Shown here: piece by piece, positions 26,119 to 39,300 of the stretch
How positions within the stretch are numbered: the stretch's first letter is position 1
How the letters are laid out: every line of letters begins with the position of its first letter
DNA from: Rhyacichthys aspro
Lineage: Eukaryota; Chordata; Actinopteri; Gobiiformes; Rhyacichthyidae
NCBI GenBank assembly: GCA_036850595.1
Contig: CM072170.1
Span: forward strand, 12,306,303-12,370,302
Reading direction: 5' to 3'
Length of the DNA: 64,000 nt
Notes under the pieces: model-generated
Databases searched by the model: none
Told to the model about the DNA's origin: nothing
What the model saw: only the letters and a program-made list of their open reading frames with translations
Position numbers and translations under genes: made by a program

Positions 26119-26375
26119 GGAAAACCTGCCAGCCTGCATTTTTTTATTCTATTGTATATTTTTGCTCCCACACACAGTACAAGTCTCAAAGTGAAAGTCC
26201 AAGGTGATGTCCATTGAAAGATTCTATTGTTTAATTGTGTTGTATGTAAACTGCACTGTGAATGGGACAAAAGGGCAAATGTGTAAATATGTCGCTCATA
26301 ATGCTACTTTTTTGGAAGAATACATGTTTTGGTACAAGAAAAACAGTAAAATAAAATGTGCAAACATTAAAATGT
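26119..26375 (+). other. fermt1: fermt1 3' untranslated region
   Basis: The 3' untranslated region ends with AATAAA at 26350-26355. That is about 230 bp past the stop codon and about 630 bp before the trmt6 start codon. Confidence 0.7.
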
Positions 26376-26984
26376 AATGTTTTTTCATGTTTTACTTGCT
26401 TCTTTATTTGAATTGAGCTGTGTCACTGAGTCTCACTTTACTTCTGCATAAAAGCCCAGCTACAAAATCATTTAGTAACAAACCTATTTTGACACAATCA
26501 CACCATTGGACGTTTTCTGTTAAACGGATCGATAAATGTTTTTGCTTTATTGCAGTCCTGGTGGCACTATAATCATAAAACGACAGGCTGACCTCTTGTG
26601 TTACATAACCTCTCCAGCAAAGGATAATTGCCATCCAATATTTCTAGCTGTATTGTAAATCATTAGTATCTTATTTGTTTAAATATCTGAAATCAATTGC
26701 CTCATCGATTACAGAAATCATAGCAACACATCATTCATTGGCTACTGATCTTTGCGCGATTTCGACTTGTCTAGTCTGTCCTGTTCTGTGATCGTTTAGC
26801 CATCCTGTCCGGCTAAGGAAATGATAGCTAACACGTGGAAATAGCATTTTGCCGTGTTTTGCTTTCAGTTCAGGGAGGAATAGTGCCTTTCTCAGTCGTG
26901 CCTTGTCTGACATTCATCTGTTTCATTTCTCAGAGGTGGAACTTTTCTCGTCTTTTACTCTTAAACCTGTAAATCTGCCTTATT
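26376..26984 (+). promoter_or_regulatory. trmt6: trmt6 promoter and 5' leader region
   Basis: This is the whole gap between the fermt1 poly(A) signal and the trmt6 ATG, so the trmt6 promoter must lie in about 600 bp. No clear TATA box is seen. The start ATG follows a pyrimidine-rich leader (TTTTACTCTTAAACC...). Three genes that occupy this interval in human (LRRN4, CRLS1, MCM8) leave no visible remnant. Confidence 0.5.
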
Positions 26985-29900
26985 ATGGCAGACAACGGAG
27001 ACGATGACTGTCAGTACAGAATGAAAGATGGGGACTACGTCGTGCTAAAAAGAGGAGATATCTTCAAAGCTGTACAAATTCAATCGAAAAAGTAAGTCGA
27101 CATCTCTGTTTTTTTGTTTTTTTTTTAAACAAATTAAGGTTAACTTACAGTGCATGTACTTATGTCTTTAGCTACACCTTAGTATATACGTGTCAAATGA
27201 ATAGCATCTCATCGTATGCTCTTTAATGTTGTGTACTCACAGGAAGGTTATATTTGAGAAGCAGTGGTTCTTCTTGGACAATGCAGTGGGACAGCTGTAC
27301 AACACCACATTTGAGATCGTCGCTGGTGGGACCCTGCAGCCAAAGAAGACCAGTGTCACAGAGAGCTCCACCGGTGTGTAGCTCAAATATAACACGTTTC
27401 CTTTCCTTTAACTTGAATAACCTCTGTAATGTATGCTTTATAGATTCAAAGGAGGCAGGCATCGACAACAGGAATATTGTAGACGATGGAAAGTCACAGA
27501 AACTGACCAGGGACGATATTGAGATGCTCAAAGAGAAAGGTCTGAAGGGTCAGGTACGTAAGACATTTTCAGATTTTTCTTTATGAATGGGAAAATTTGT
27601 TGGTGATTATACTGCAGGAAAAGCTGTATCTATGCACTGTCTAGGTGTTATCCTACTGCTATAATAACTTTAATATATGAACACACATAAATCTGTTCAT
27701 ATAAAAAATGGATTAGACAGACTTGATTTTCTGATTCTTTAAATATTTAAATGTTATATGCACTGTATGCATATCTTAGGAGATCATCCAGCAGCTTATA
27801 GACAACAGCTCGACGTTCAGAGATAAGACTGAATATGCACAGGACAAGTACATCAAGAAGAAAAAGAAGAAGTGAGTGCATTTGCAATTTAATAGTATAA
27901 TAAATTATTTGTGGCAAATATTCCCTTCAGTAATGCGTCATGTCTTTCTGAGGTTTTATCATCTGCAAAAATATGGCAGCACTTTTTGTTTGCAAATTGC
28001 AATGGCTTGGAGGCCTCTTCACACTGAACAATTTCAAATTTATGCTTCAACTTGTAATTTAAACTGTTGAGTGTACTCTGCTTTAAACAGTCCCACAAAA
28101 CTATTTAAGAACAATAAAAAAAACAGCACTGTTTTGTTCCATGCACCTGCAAACCTAAGATTTGTTGATCAGTTGATTCTGCTGTGTTTTCCTGTAGGTA
28201 TGAAAACAGCGTGACCATTTTAAAACCATCCTGCCGCATTCTGGCTATGATGTACCATGGCAGGGAACCAGGGAAGATCTGGTGAGTCGGCGCAGGGATT
28301 TCATTTTTTCAAGAACAGATTTCAAGTTGTTTTGTTTTACTACAAGCAGATGAGGTTTTAATCTGTGTACGTTTCTTTTTCATGCAGCCACCTGCGCTAT
28401 GATACACTGGCGCAGATGTTGACTCTGGCAAACATTCACGCCGGCAGCAAAGTTTTAGTGTTTGACACCTGTGCTGGTTTAGTTCTGGGAGCAGTTATGG
28501 AGAGGATGGGAGGTGTGTGTTCACTTTTCTGAACTTGACTGAGTCTTGACTCCTGGCTTTTCCTGTGATCTTTGTATAATTATCTCTGCTTCTATTCCAG
28601 GCTATGGGTCTGTGGTCCAAATGTACCCAGGAGGAGGCCCAGTTCGTGCAGGTGTGGAGAGTTTTGGCTTCCCTGCACATTTTCACGATATGCTGCATGA
28701 GTTTCCCATCAGCCATGTCAACGCTCTGCTGGCAGGAACTCTGGATACTACAGCCAAAAAGCCCAGTGCTGGTAGCTATATTATTGCTTCTCTTTGTTAT
28801 TAGATCATTTGAACTAAATAACATAATGCTAATGCTTATAATATACATATTTGTATTCTGTTTGTGTATATTGTATGAAGGGATTGAAAAGTTTATTGAG
28901 ACTGTTTGAAAACAACCACATCATTTTATTGTATTATGTATGTGCACATCCTACACTACGCTGTTGTTGGCAGATGAAGCGCTGACTAACAGCACTGCAG
29001 AAGAAACAACAGAACAAAACCAGCCTGAAGCTGAAGAGCAGGGCAGTCCAGAGGAACGCAGCATGGAGACAAGTACTGCTAATAATGACCCAGCGCAGGA
29101 AGAGAAGGAGAAACGCAAAGAAGCTAAAGTGAGTGAGCACACTCCCTACAAATCCATAAACTGCCTGAATATGCATTGCATAAGATTCTTTAAGTTACCC
29201 TTTTTAAGAGGTGAATTAAATTGTTTTTATGAATGTACAATGAACATCCTTAATTTAGCTTTCACTTTAAATACGTCTAAAAATAAGTCAAGTCTCTTTA
29301 AACTATACCTTTTGAAGTTTTAGTTGTGGTCTTTATTACTTTTTTTTCCTTTTAAGGAGCAGGAAAAAAAGCTGCGACTGGTTGAGAAGCGGAAAAAGCT
29401 TGCTGCTGCTGCTGCTCAGTTGGAAGGCAGGAATGCTGACGGGTGTGTGTCACGTTTAGTCTATGCTCTTCTCCTCATCCGCCTCATTCTCTCCAGAGAT
29501 TAAAATATGATAAAGCACTAATTATAAAATAAATTATAAGCCATAATCGTTAAGTATATCCATAAAAATCATGCTACATTATTCGTCTTTCCATAAACAC
29601 CCACGATGGGAATTCAGTGCTCTTTCAAGGTGAACAAAGTGATTGCTTTGAAATTTTCTCTCAGAGGAATCCATGTATGTGCTTTATAGCAATTTTCTGA
29701 TTGATGGATGTAGTCCTACAAAGCCAGAAATATATTGACGTCCTCTGCATGATAGCACCCGTATCATAAAGACCACAAGCGGAACACAATATCCCAGTGT
29801 AGTGTAAATCACCCTCCTTTACGCACTCTCATTCAGCTACATAAAACATGACATTAATCATAACAATGGCTCTTAAATCTGCGGGCCTTTCAGCATTACT

Positions 29901-31059
29901 CATACCATTCATAAACCACAGTCCAATATTGCCTACCAGGCAGTTCCAAAAATAAAGTGTACTGTTGACAGCACGTTTTATATTTGACAGGTTTGCTTGA
30001 TCATCTGTTTGTATCTCACGCAGGTTGGTCATAGCCAGTCGATTTCACCCGTGTCCTGTTCTAATGGGTTTGCTCCCGTTCCTCTCACCCTCCAGACCTT
30101 TTGTGGTGTACTCCCAGTACAAAGAGGTGAGATACAGAGCAGTTATTTACTCGAACAATAGCAATACGGTTAATGCCTTATCTAATGAGGTCTATTAGTT
30201 ACTGTCAGAAGATCTCTCATTATCTGCCATTGTCTTTTATTGCTTGATACTCCACTGGGAAATGTCTGTATTACACAGCAAGGCCAGCATCCCTGTCACT
30301 GTCCATGGAGTTAGACCTCGTATCACAGCCCTTCAGTTATTGCCCGTTTTCCTGATTCAGTAACTAAAATGGTCGATTTGTTGACTCTGCAGCTTTCTCT
30401 TAATGATTTCTTTATATCTCTGCAGCCTCTCGTTGAGTGTTACACTAAACTCAAGGAACAAGGAGGTACTATCAACCTACAGCTTACAAACACCTGGCTC
30501 AGACACTATCAGGTAAATGTTTAGTTTATGATCTACCACACAAACAGCCAACTTTTACATTATCTATTACCATAACGTATTTTCATTATTCAGACAGTAT
30601 TAAAGGATTTTCTTGTCTGAGCAACAGCACATCAATTCTGTAACAAAGTCTTCCTATTGACACAACTATATAATGATGAAAGAAACTACTGATAAACCTA
30701 TATCTTTTTTTCTTAAGAAAATATTATTTTGACATTTTTTACACAAGTCATAGGATTGTGCCTCCAGTTTTAACTCTGTCTTGTATACTAAGTCCAGTGG
30801 ATACAGATTTGACACTGCTGTTGCCCTAATGGCGGTACAGTGTTCCCTTCTAACATTAATGTGGCCTGACTTATTTCTTTTTGCAACACATCTCTAGGTG
30901 CTGCCTAACAGAACGCATCCTGTGCTTCTGATGAGCGGGGGTGGGGGCTACCTCCTCTCAGGGACCACAGTTGCCACGGGCCACTCCAAACCAGGAGGCT
31001 CACAGAGTACTGAGGAACCAATGCCAAAGAGACTGAAAATGATGGACACTGAAGGATAA
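26985..31059 (+). CDS. trmt6: tRNA (adenine(58)-N1)-methyltransferase non-catalytic subunit TRM6
   Basis: Partner of the catalytic TRMT61A in the nuclear m1A58 tRNA methyltransferase; it is needed for tRNA binding but does not itself bind S-adenosylmethionine. Coding exons: 26985-27091, 27243-27373, 27444-27553, 27780-27871, 28198-28281, 28388-28512, 28601-28771, 28974-29128, 29357-29442, 30024-30126, 30426-30512, 30898-31059. They give 470 residues (human 497) with all phases consistent. Conserved blocks are DNRNIVDDGKSQKLT, DKTEYAQDKYIKKKKKKY, YDTLAQMLTLANI, MYPGGGPVRAG, RPFVVYSQYKEPLVECYTKL and LLMSGGGGYLLSG. A poorly conserved acidic/lysine-rich linker (exons 8-9, including an alanine run AAAAA) separates the two Rossmann-like halves. 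The tail carries a basic PMPKRLKM motif that could act as a nuclear signal. Confidence 0.96.
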
Positions 31060-31824
31060 ACATGCATTTTGTCTAAGTGTACAGTACCACTGGGCTCTCT
31101 TTCTGAAGGGATATGACACATTCAAAAGGGCAAGGCAGACTGTCTGGTGTGCATTCATCAGAACTATTCTGCCAGTTCTTTGTATTCAGTTTTGTGTAGC
31201 TATTTGTGAAGCCTTTATGCTATAGAGTAAGCTTTGCTAGTTCAGTTAGAAACTCAACTTTTTGTTGACAGGCTTTTTCCAAATTCAGAGACCAGGTGTT
31301 AAAAATAGTAGTTTTACAGTTATACTCCCCTTCAAGATGACAGGTATTTTTAGTTATTTATTTGAGTTTTCCCATGCAGAAAATGCCATTTGTTACATAA
31401 ATTGAACGGATGTGTGAATTATTATATTTGTACATGCGCAGAATTAAAACAGCAGTACAACTGCACCTAATGTGAACACTATTATCTTTGTACATCAAGC
31501 AATAATTTTACCCTCATTCTGTTGGTCCCAGAATAATTATTTTTATTGAAAGCTGACAGAGCAAACTATTCAGAAGACAAGTATTTCATTGGTTTTCTTT
31601 GCTATTGTTGTTTTCATTTTCAGTATATAAACATAAACATCATTCCCATGCAGAGATATTCATACATTATAATATCACTAATACAATGAGAAAATGAATT
31701 TTTCCGAGCTCCGGGAATTTTATTTTTGTGGATTTTTTTTTTACATTGTAGGCACACTAAATTGACATAATACAGTAAGATAGCATTAATTCACAATGAT
31801 GTGACTCTAAAACTGCAGGTCAGC
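31060..31824. other. Tail-to-tail 3' ends of trmt6 (+) and chgb (-)
   Basis: Only 766 bp separate the two stop codons. A variant poly(A) signal ATTAAA on the plus strand at 31443-31448 could end trmt6. TTTATT at 31542-31547 is an AATAAA on the minus strand and could end chgb. The two messages would then end within roughly 100 bp of one another without overlapping much. Exact ends are inferred. Confidence 0.55.
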
Positions 31825-34800
31825 TTATTCACTCTTGTCATGCAACTTTGCTGCAATTTTCTGCAACTCCATGTCCATTGCTGCTAGGTTTTCCAGCTCC
31901 TTTTCCTGAAATGAAAATTTAAAAACTTTAGAAAAAATGCTGAATAAGATGTTTATAACATAGCTAAATACTGAACCTTCTGCAACATCAACAAAAGATT
32001 TTAAAGACCTTGTCATCTTTATTTAACATCTTAAGATCTTTCAGTGCTTTTTATGTAACACATTTTCTTGTTCAATGTGTCTTGATGTGGCAAAAAATCC
32101 AGTTTCCATAGGCCACATATAAGTGAAACTGTAGAACTTTGCTTTTGGAGGATATAATAATGATGAGGTGTGACGACTACAGCTCTCAGAAAGGCCCAGA
32201 GTGAACAATATATCCCATTATTTCACCCGATTAGGTATGCCTTTGTTGAATAACAAGTCAGAGTTCATAAATACACTAGTATTATACTATAGCCTTTTCT
32301 TTATGTATTTGGAACACACTCATGGGAGACGGTTTGTGATGTGCATTTGCGCAGATGCATATTCACGGACACACTCTTGTTCTGAAGGCACAATCCTGAC
32401 ATCTACATTTAGAGGGGAGATTTCCATAATGACTGTGGCTTCTCTCCCCCCACATGAAACAGTGCTGTGGTGCTACATGATGTGCTGTGTGGCTTTACTA
32501 GGTCAGCTTAGTAAATGATGGAGATAATGCTGGATGTGAAACAAAGCACTGTTAAACCAGCATGAGATAAAAACAAAATATTTACTTAAAAACACCCTCT
32601 CTTATAAAGGGTACTGAACACAACAGCAAATAGTCTTCTTGTCCATTGGCACAAAGAAATGCATTTACCTCCTGTGGGGAAATTGTTCTCTGAGGCGTGC
32701 TTCTGTTTGGCTCGTTTTGATTGGAATAGTTGGCCAGCTGGTTTATCTTATAACTTAACAACTTCGCCAGCTCCTCCATCTGCACACAATTGCATGATTA
32801 GAAATTTAAACAATATAAGTTTATGTAAATTGTAGAGCAGAAAAAATGTTCACCTTGCCAGAGGCCACAGCATCTGAACTTCTTTTGAACCAGGCAGGAT
32901 GGTAGTAACCTCTGTAAATCCATGGATTGCGTTTCTCTGCCAGATATCTGAAACAGAACATACTTTACTTTAGTGTCTTGAATCATTCATGCAGTTTTAT
33001 GGAATACTCTCACCACTGTATATTGTGATTGAAATTTTAAGAGTCTTGGAAGGGAATCTTAAACATGAAAAATAAAAGTACCTCAAAGCTTCATTTCCGT
33101 CTTTGCCTGCCTCTTCATAATCTTCTGGAGTTTCCTCCTCCTCAGATGATCCTCCATCACGCTTATGCAATTTCTTTTTATGATGATACCTGTGTGTTGG
33201 CTTCCATATGCGCTTTTCTATCTCTTCCTCCTCTTCATTTCCGTGCCTCTTGTCAAACCCCCAGTATTCTTGGCTTCGTTCTCCCTCTGGTTCTTCCCTG
33301 GCCTCCTCTGGCAGCTCTTCATCACGTTTGTGTCTCCTCTGATGATACCTCCCAGCCCTCCATTCTCTCTTGTCTCTTCCAGTGCCAGAATCCCAGTATT
33401 CCTGGCTACGTTCTTCGTCCGGTTCTTCCCTGGCTTCCTCTGGCAGCTCTTCATCACGTTTGTGTCTCCTCTGGTGGTACCTACCAGATCTCCATTCTCT
33501 CTTGTCTCTTCCGATGTCAAAATCCCAGTATTCCTGGCTTCTTTCTTCATCTGGTTCATCCCTGGCTTCCTCTGACAGCTCCTCATCCCGTTTGTGTCTC
33601 CTCTGATGATACCTCCCAGATCTCCACTCTCTTTTGTCTCTTCCGGTGTCAAAATCCCAGTATTCCTGGCTGCGTTCCTCATCCGGCTCATCTCTTGCCT
33701 CCTCGGAGAACTCCTCCTCCCGTTTTTGTCTCCTCTGATGGTACCTCCCAGGCCGCCAGTTCCTTTTGTCCCGCTCGTCGTCAAGACCCCATGACTCCTG
33801 GCTGCGTTCTCCGTCATCCTCCTCGTCGCCTCGCTTGTGGAGTTTCTTCTTGTGGTGGTAGCGATGCGTCGGTTTCCATATGCGTTTATATCTGTCTTCT
33901 TCCACTTCATTCCAGTTGCGTTTGTCTACATCCCAAGTCTCCTGGCTGCGTTCTTCTTCTGGTTCCTCACCTAAAGGTTCCTCATCCCGTTTGTGTTTTC
34001 TTTGTTGGTATCTAGGTCTCCAGCTGGCCCTTTTATCTATCTCTTCCTCGTATTCCTCTTGTGACCTCTTGTCCACTCCCCAACTCTCCTGGCTCCTATC
34101 AAAGTCTTCCTCTCCCTCCTCGTCACGTTTTTGTTTCCTCTGGTGGAACCTTCCAGGCCGCCAGCTGCTCCTCTTCTCTAAATCTTTCTCATCTTCTTCT
34201 TGTAGCCTCTTGTCCACTCCCCAACTCTCCTGGCTTCTGTCAAAGTCTTCCTCTCCCTCCTCATCGCGTTTTTGTTTCCTCTGGTGAAACCTTCCAGGCC
34301 GCCAGCTGCTCCTCTTCTCTATGTCTTTCTCATCTTCTTCTTGTAGCCTCTTGTCCACTCCCCAACTCTCCTGGCTCCTATCAAAGTCTTCCTCTGCCTC
34401 CTCGTCACGTTTGTGTTTCCTCTGGTGGAACCTTCCAGGCCGCCAGCTGCTCCTCTTCTCTCGCTCAGCTTCCTTCTCATCGCCGAGACTCCAAGATTCT
34501 TGACTGCGTTCGTCTTCAGGGGTTTCTCTCTTGTCTCCTACTGATTTTAGAAGGGCCTCAATGTCCTTAACGTCAGCCCCGTTGGCCCCTGGCACCTCAG
34601 CCTGACCTTTGACCCCTTCCTCTTGCGCCACTGCCCCATCACTGCTCTTCTTGTCCAGTGGGGAATGTTTAAGCCCTACAAGACAAACAAATGGATAAGC
34701 TTGAGCTTTCTGTACACGTAGTAGGGGCATATTATGGCTTTATTAACATATATTATGATCTGGTTATTTTACTTCTTAATGCAATTACATGCTATTTAAA

Positions 34801-35742
34801 TTTACAATTATACTATTTCACAATTTGTTTTTTGTTAGTTTTACACAAGTAAGATTTTACCGACTTTTATTAAAAGTTGTGTATTTTTATTACTTCAATA
34901 AAAGACTTTAATGCTAGCTGCTTAGTAACTTTAATGCTTTATCTTCGTCGTCACCAGTTAGCTAACTAGTTCTGTTACTTCTAATGTGCTTTTATGCTAT
35001 TAAAATTTACAGTTCTCTGCTATATTACTATTTACTTTTTAACATGAATTATTTTACACAAGAAGCATTTAACCAACTCTTTAAAAGGTTCCAAATTATA
35101 ATTTTATTTTAAAAATGACACCCGCTCGCTAACTTTAAACGCTTTAGCTTCGTCTTCACCAGTTTCTAATTAGCCTATAATTAGCCGTTCGTGCTAATTG
35201 CTAGAGCATTCAGCGCTAAATGCGGTAATAGCGCTGCACGAAAGGCTTAAACGTGTCACCTCGTTACACTCTTATCCATTGGTGTTGCTGACAACTTATT
35301 CCCGAGCTTTCACAATCAAAATGGTCGATAATTCTTAATGAGAGCAATACGCACCAGTTTGTAGGATGTTTTTGCATTCTTGGTCAAGCTGAGAGTCCGG
35401 TTTGGAGAGAGCTTTGGACAGGACTTCAACCAAACAGCGAGTAACCTGCAGTATTCAAAGACAAAACTTAAAGAGAACCATAATACACGTCTATATGTAT
35501 GTTAATGGAGGGGTATAAAATGTTACCAGGTCTTCTCTTTGCCCTTCTTTGCCCACTGGAAGTGCTAGATTCTCTGCGGTAAAGGAAAAGTGCATTAGCG
35601 GTAAAGAACACATTAGCAGCCCGTGTCTCTGTCCGTGGTCCTGAACTGCTCTCACTAACTTCTAATATCAACATATCAATATAGAGTTGCACTTACCGGA
35701 CAGCAGACCGGCCACTGCAATAAAAACCAAAAGGAGTCTCAT
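31825..35742 (-). CDS. chgb: Chromogranin B (secretogranin-1)
   Basis: An acidic granin of the regulated secretory pathway; it aids dense-core granule formation and is cut at basic pairs into peptides. Coding exons, 5' to 3' on the minus strand: 35742-35697, 35573-35527, 35445-35355, 34675-33082, 32947-32854, 32779-32669, 31905-31825. They give 687 residues (human 677). Exon 1 is a signal peptide (MRLLLVFIAVAGLLS). Exon 3 holds the conserved two-cysteine loop (TRCLVEVLSKAL...QECKNIL). The giant exon 4 carries ten repeats of RSQE(S/Y/T)W followed by dibasic-flanked Trp-Arg-rich peptides. Exon 5 encodes KRNPWIYRGYYHPAWFKR. The last exon (EKELENLAAMDMELQKIAAKL) matches the mammalian CHGB carboxyl terminus, the region of the peptide secretolytin. 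The middle of the protein is unlike mammalian CHGB; the ends and exon plan make the identity firm. Confidence 0.95.
33160..34515 (-). repeat. chgb: Ten-unit coding tandem repeat inside chgb exon 4
   Basis: Ten units of roughly 38-50 codons each open with RSQESW, RSQEYW or RSQETW. Most then run through an acidic stretch and a KR site to a short basic peptide that ends at another KR. Peptide forms in order: SSWRPGRFHQRKHKR and two near-copies; ASWRPRYQQRKHKR; IWKPTHRYHHKKKLHKR; NWRPGRYHQRRQKR; three EWR(S/A)GRYHQRRHKR; and a second IWKPTHRYHHKKKLHKR. DNA similarity between neighbouring units is high, which points to recent unequal exchange or gene conversion. Confidence 0.93.
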
Positions 35743-36300
35743 CTTGGTCCAGGTAGATATTTTATCCCATGAAATATAAAAAACAAGACGATCACTGCAA
35801 CCAACTCCCGTCAGTGGGAGAGCGCTGCGCGGACTGTGCGCCTGCTGCTCTGAGAACGGGAGCTCCAAGCGCCTCAAATAAAGAGAGGAGTGGGTTGGGG
35901 GGGAAAAACGCGTGGGAGGAAGGCTTAAGGCTCATTTAGTGTCATGATTCATTAGACCTGCGGTTTGGGACAATGCAATATTAGGGCACTGTCGATATCG
36001 GTTTGAAAAGCAACCTAATAATATATTTAGTGTCGATAATCGTTCCAGTGACGTCCGGAAGGGGTTTTGGCAAAGTGCGTGTGCGTGGCGTGCCTGTGGT
36101 TCTAATGTCACGAGGAGCCCGAGGACACAGGTGCAAGGGGGTGGAGTGGACACAAACATCACGAAGAGTCGTGCGCGCCTTTGTGAACACGGCTCTGCAC
36201 CACAGCTTTGGGGAGACTTCTGCTTCTTTACTCTGGAGAAGTTGCTGCTTTTGTGTTTACTGCAGGGGACTTGTATTTTATATTAAAAGTGATTTGTTGG
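35743..36300 (-). promoter_or_regulatory. chgb: chgb promoter region
   Basis: The DNA upstream of the chgb ATG is unusually GC- and CpG-rich for the area. A TGACGTC word at 36049-36055 resembles a cAMP-response half site and is directly followed by CCGGAAG, an ETS-type core. A cAMP-response element is known in mammalian granin promoters. That this copy is the functional one is inference. Confidence 0.35.
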
Positions 36301-39300
36301 GCTGAGATATTTAGCGTTGAGGTTAACTGTCTCATGCAGTATCTCCTTTAAGTCTCTTTGATGAAATATTTAGTCCCAAGTTTTAGTTATGTAATACTTC
36401 TCAGCTGCAATGGTACTGCCCTATATTTACAGTTTGTCTATTGCAAAGCAGTAATTATAGGCTTAAAAGTGGTTGCGGCACAGTTTTATCAGCTCCGTGA
36501 CTGCCATGCATCTGTTGTTATATAGTTATTATCAATAGAATCTGATGACAAGAAGTATGGAGGAAAAGATTCAGAAGATTGATTGATTTACTTGATATAA
36601 GGAAGTGTTTCTCAAACTAAAACAACAAAATACGTCCGAATGTTTCACAGTATCAGTGTGCCACAAAATTCAGACAATCCTAGAGACTCCTCTATTATTT
36701 ATCCAGGCCTTGAGCTCATCCCATGCGATTTCCCACAGGATTGCCTAGTGTCTCAGCTCCAATAGAGGAAAACTGTTTAATGGAGACATGGATCAATACC
36801 AATGGATTTGACTTTATTCATTAAACCGTTGACACCGTGTTGTTATTTACCAGACATTACATTTCTGCAAAAACTCCACATGCCTCTTCCACTTTTTTCT
36901 TGACAAATCCCAGATTAGAAAGAGCTGCAGTGAGACAACTTTGCAGGCTAGGATCAGAACATTCAAAGTGACAAGTGCTGGTTTATTCTTTCAGGCACTT
37001 TCTGCATCCTCTCCCTGTATACACCATTCGAATACGTGTTCCATTGCTTTTAAGAGGCACATACTGCTACATACACGTGCCCTATAGGCCTGTGTAGGTC
37101 CTATATGATGAGAACATTTATAACACTGGTGTTTGCACGAGCAGGACTGCCCTTTATATATAATAACGTACATTCAAATTCAATCATGTCTGGGGAACCA
37201 CAGGCCCAGAAAGTGCAACAGCTGCAAGCAAAATGAATGTGAACATGCTCCATAAATCTGCGCTCTCCACTGTGCAGCTTTTGCCTGCGACTGGTTTTTC
37301 TAACATCTATCTTTGTAACCGAGGCGGGGTGTGTGACGGCCTGTGAAACAATTACTGGTCAGGAGTATCAGATAGTTCTCAGAGGTATTGATTCAAAACA
37401 AAGCAATGTGGCAAAGATGTCTTTCTATTTTTACATGTAGAGCTGGTTAAATACAGATCTGATGACATCCCAAAAGGAGGTAAAGACTCCAGAAGTCAGC
37501 CAGCGGATATTAAAAGGTCATAAATTCCACGTACACATCGTCACTCTGAGCAATCTGACTGAATGAATGTTTATGTGAGACTGTATTGTGGCTATACTGC
37601 TGTCGTCGGAGCCTGATGAATATTTCAGCAAGCAGAGCAGATGTACACTGGGAGCTCAAGAGACTCATCAGATAGACTCGTCGGACAGCTTGTGAAATTT
37701 AGATCGGTCCGGGTCGGAGAGAGCACTGTAGCTTTCATCCCAGAGCGTTTACATACATGAACAAAAGGAAAGAGGTGTATTCAAACGCACCGTAAAAGCC
37801 CTGACCTGGCTTTGATCTTTAGCCGGGGACAAAGCTGTGACACCGTGAGGCACTTTGATGATGTTCCAACAGCAACAGGACAGATTGTGTGCTCTCATCT
37901 TCATTCACTAATGTCTGCTGGGTTAATTAATCATTATCAAGTAACTTTAATGAAGTTTGATGTGTTCTTTTACTTTTGACAAGCTATTTATTAAAGCGCT
38001 TCTGATGCAGTTGCAGTAAGATCTGAGGGAAGGTCTCATTAAAAGGAATAAGTTGTACACAGATGACAAATAAGCATTTAATTCTAAGCTTTAATTGCAC
38101 AGAAACTTAAAAAAAATAGCTTTATTTTTTTGCTACACAAGCCAAACCACTTACTTTATTTTCATTGTTTTTTGCTATTCTGTCTTTGCCACAAGAACTG
38201 GAAGAACAAAAAAAACACAATTTTGGACATGCAGAGTGAATTATTGTATTCTTGTCTGAATTTCTAGTGGACTCAAATGAGGTGGTTTCCCACAATGCAC
38301 TGTGAAGATTGTGCAACAGCGGTCACCATGATGCTTTCTGTCATTTGCAATTTATTTCTTGAACCATGGGCACAAAGCGAGCGACCAAAACTATGTAAAT
38401 GTATTACTTGTCTGTACCTGTGGGAAGACCTACTGAACATGATACACATTCATTATGTATTAAATTGTGTTCATTGCTACCAGTTTGTCAGAAGGATCAA
38501 CAGAGTCCACTGAAATATTTACATGTGGCCAGCATCACGTGGGTTAACAGTGACCGAAAAAACTGTGTAAACCATGATGTAGTTTGGTGTCTTACTAACT
38601 GTGTCTTGCTTGCTACACTATGTTACACGCATCGGAAAACCTGAATAGACACTTTGGAGGGACGGCTGGTATCACTCCGCCAGGTGAGCTCCTGTCCTTA
38701 ACACTGTAATCGTTTAAATTAATAAATAAAAGTTTTATATATCTTGTGAAAGATTTTAGAAGACACTGTTTAACATTTTCATGGCACTAATATTTCACAC
38801 CACAAAAAAGGAACAAAGCTTATTTTGTACAGCCCGAGCACAATATGACCTCAGCACCAATCATCTTTCTAATTTGTCGATTGACAGGTGTGAAGCCCCG
38901 CCCCCTTGTGTTACCGACTATTAGGGCTACCTTTTTTCAGCCCAGAGACTTGAATTTGGGCAAAACACAGAGACGTGTAGAGTATCAGTGGGCTTCACTG
39001 TACTTTTGAAGCAGTGTGGAGGGTCAAGAGGCAGGAAGAGGCGGCTCTTATCATATAATTCAATTAGCATTAGCATGATAGCATCAGGAAGGTCATCGTT
39101 GAGAGTGTCAGCCTTATATTTTTGCTGTAATTAGTTTGTATGAAACCTTTGCAATATCTAGTAAAGTTATATTAAGTTGTATTCTTGCTTTAACTTAATA
39201 TCCCAAAAGTAATGTTTCTGTAGAGTGAACAATTGATCCATATGCATTAATTAGCCCACCGACCCAACAGTCTACCCCCTTATCTTCATTAGTGCCAATA

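Noticed and set aside
33065..34570. Long plus-strand open frames opposite chgb exon 4 (up to 316 codons), and a 230-codon frame in another minus frame
   Set aside because: They follow the repeat period and codon bias of chgb, lack exon structure and resemble no family. They are shadows of the repeat.
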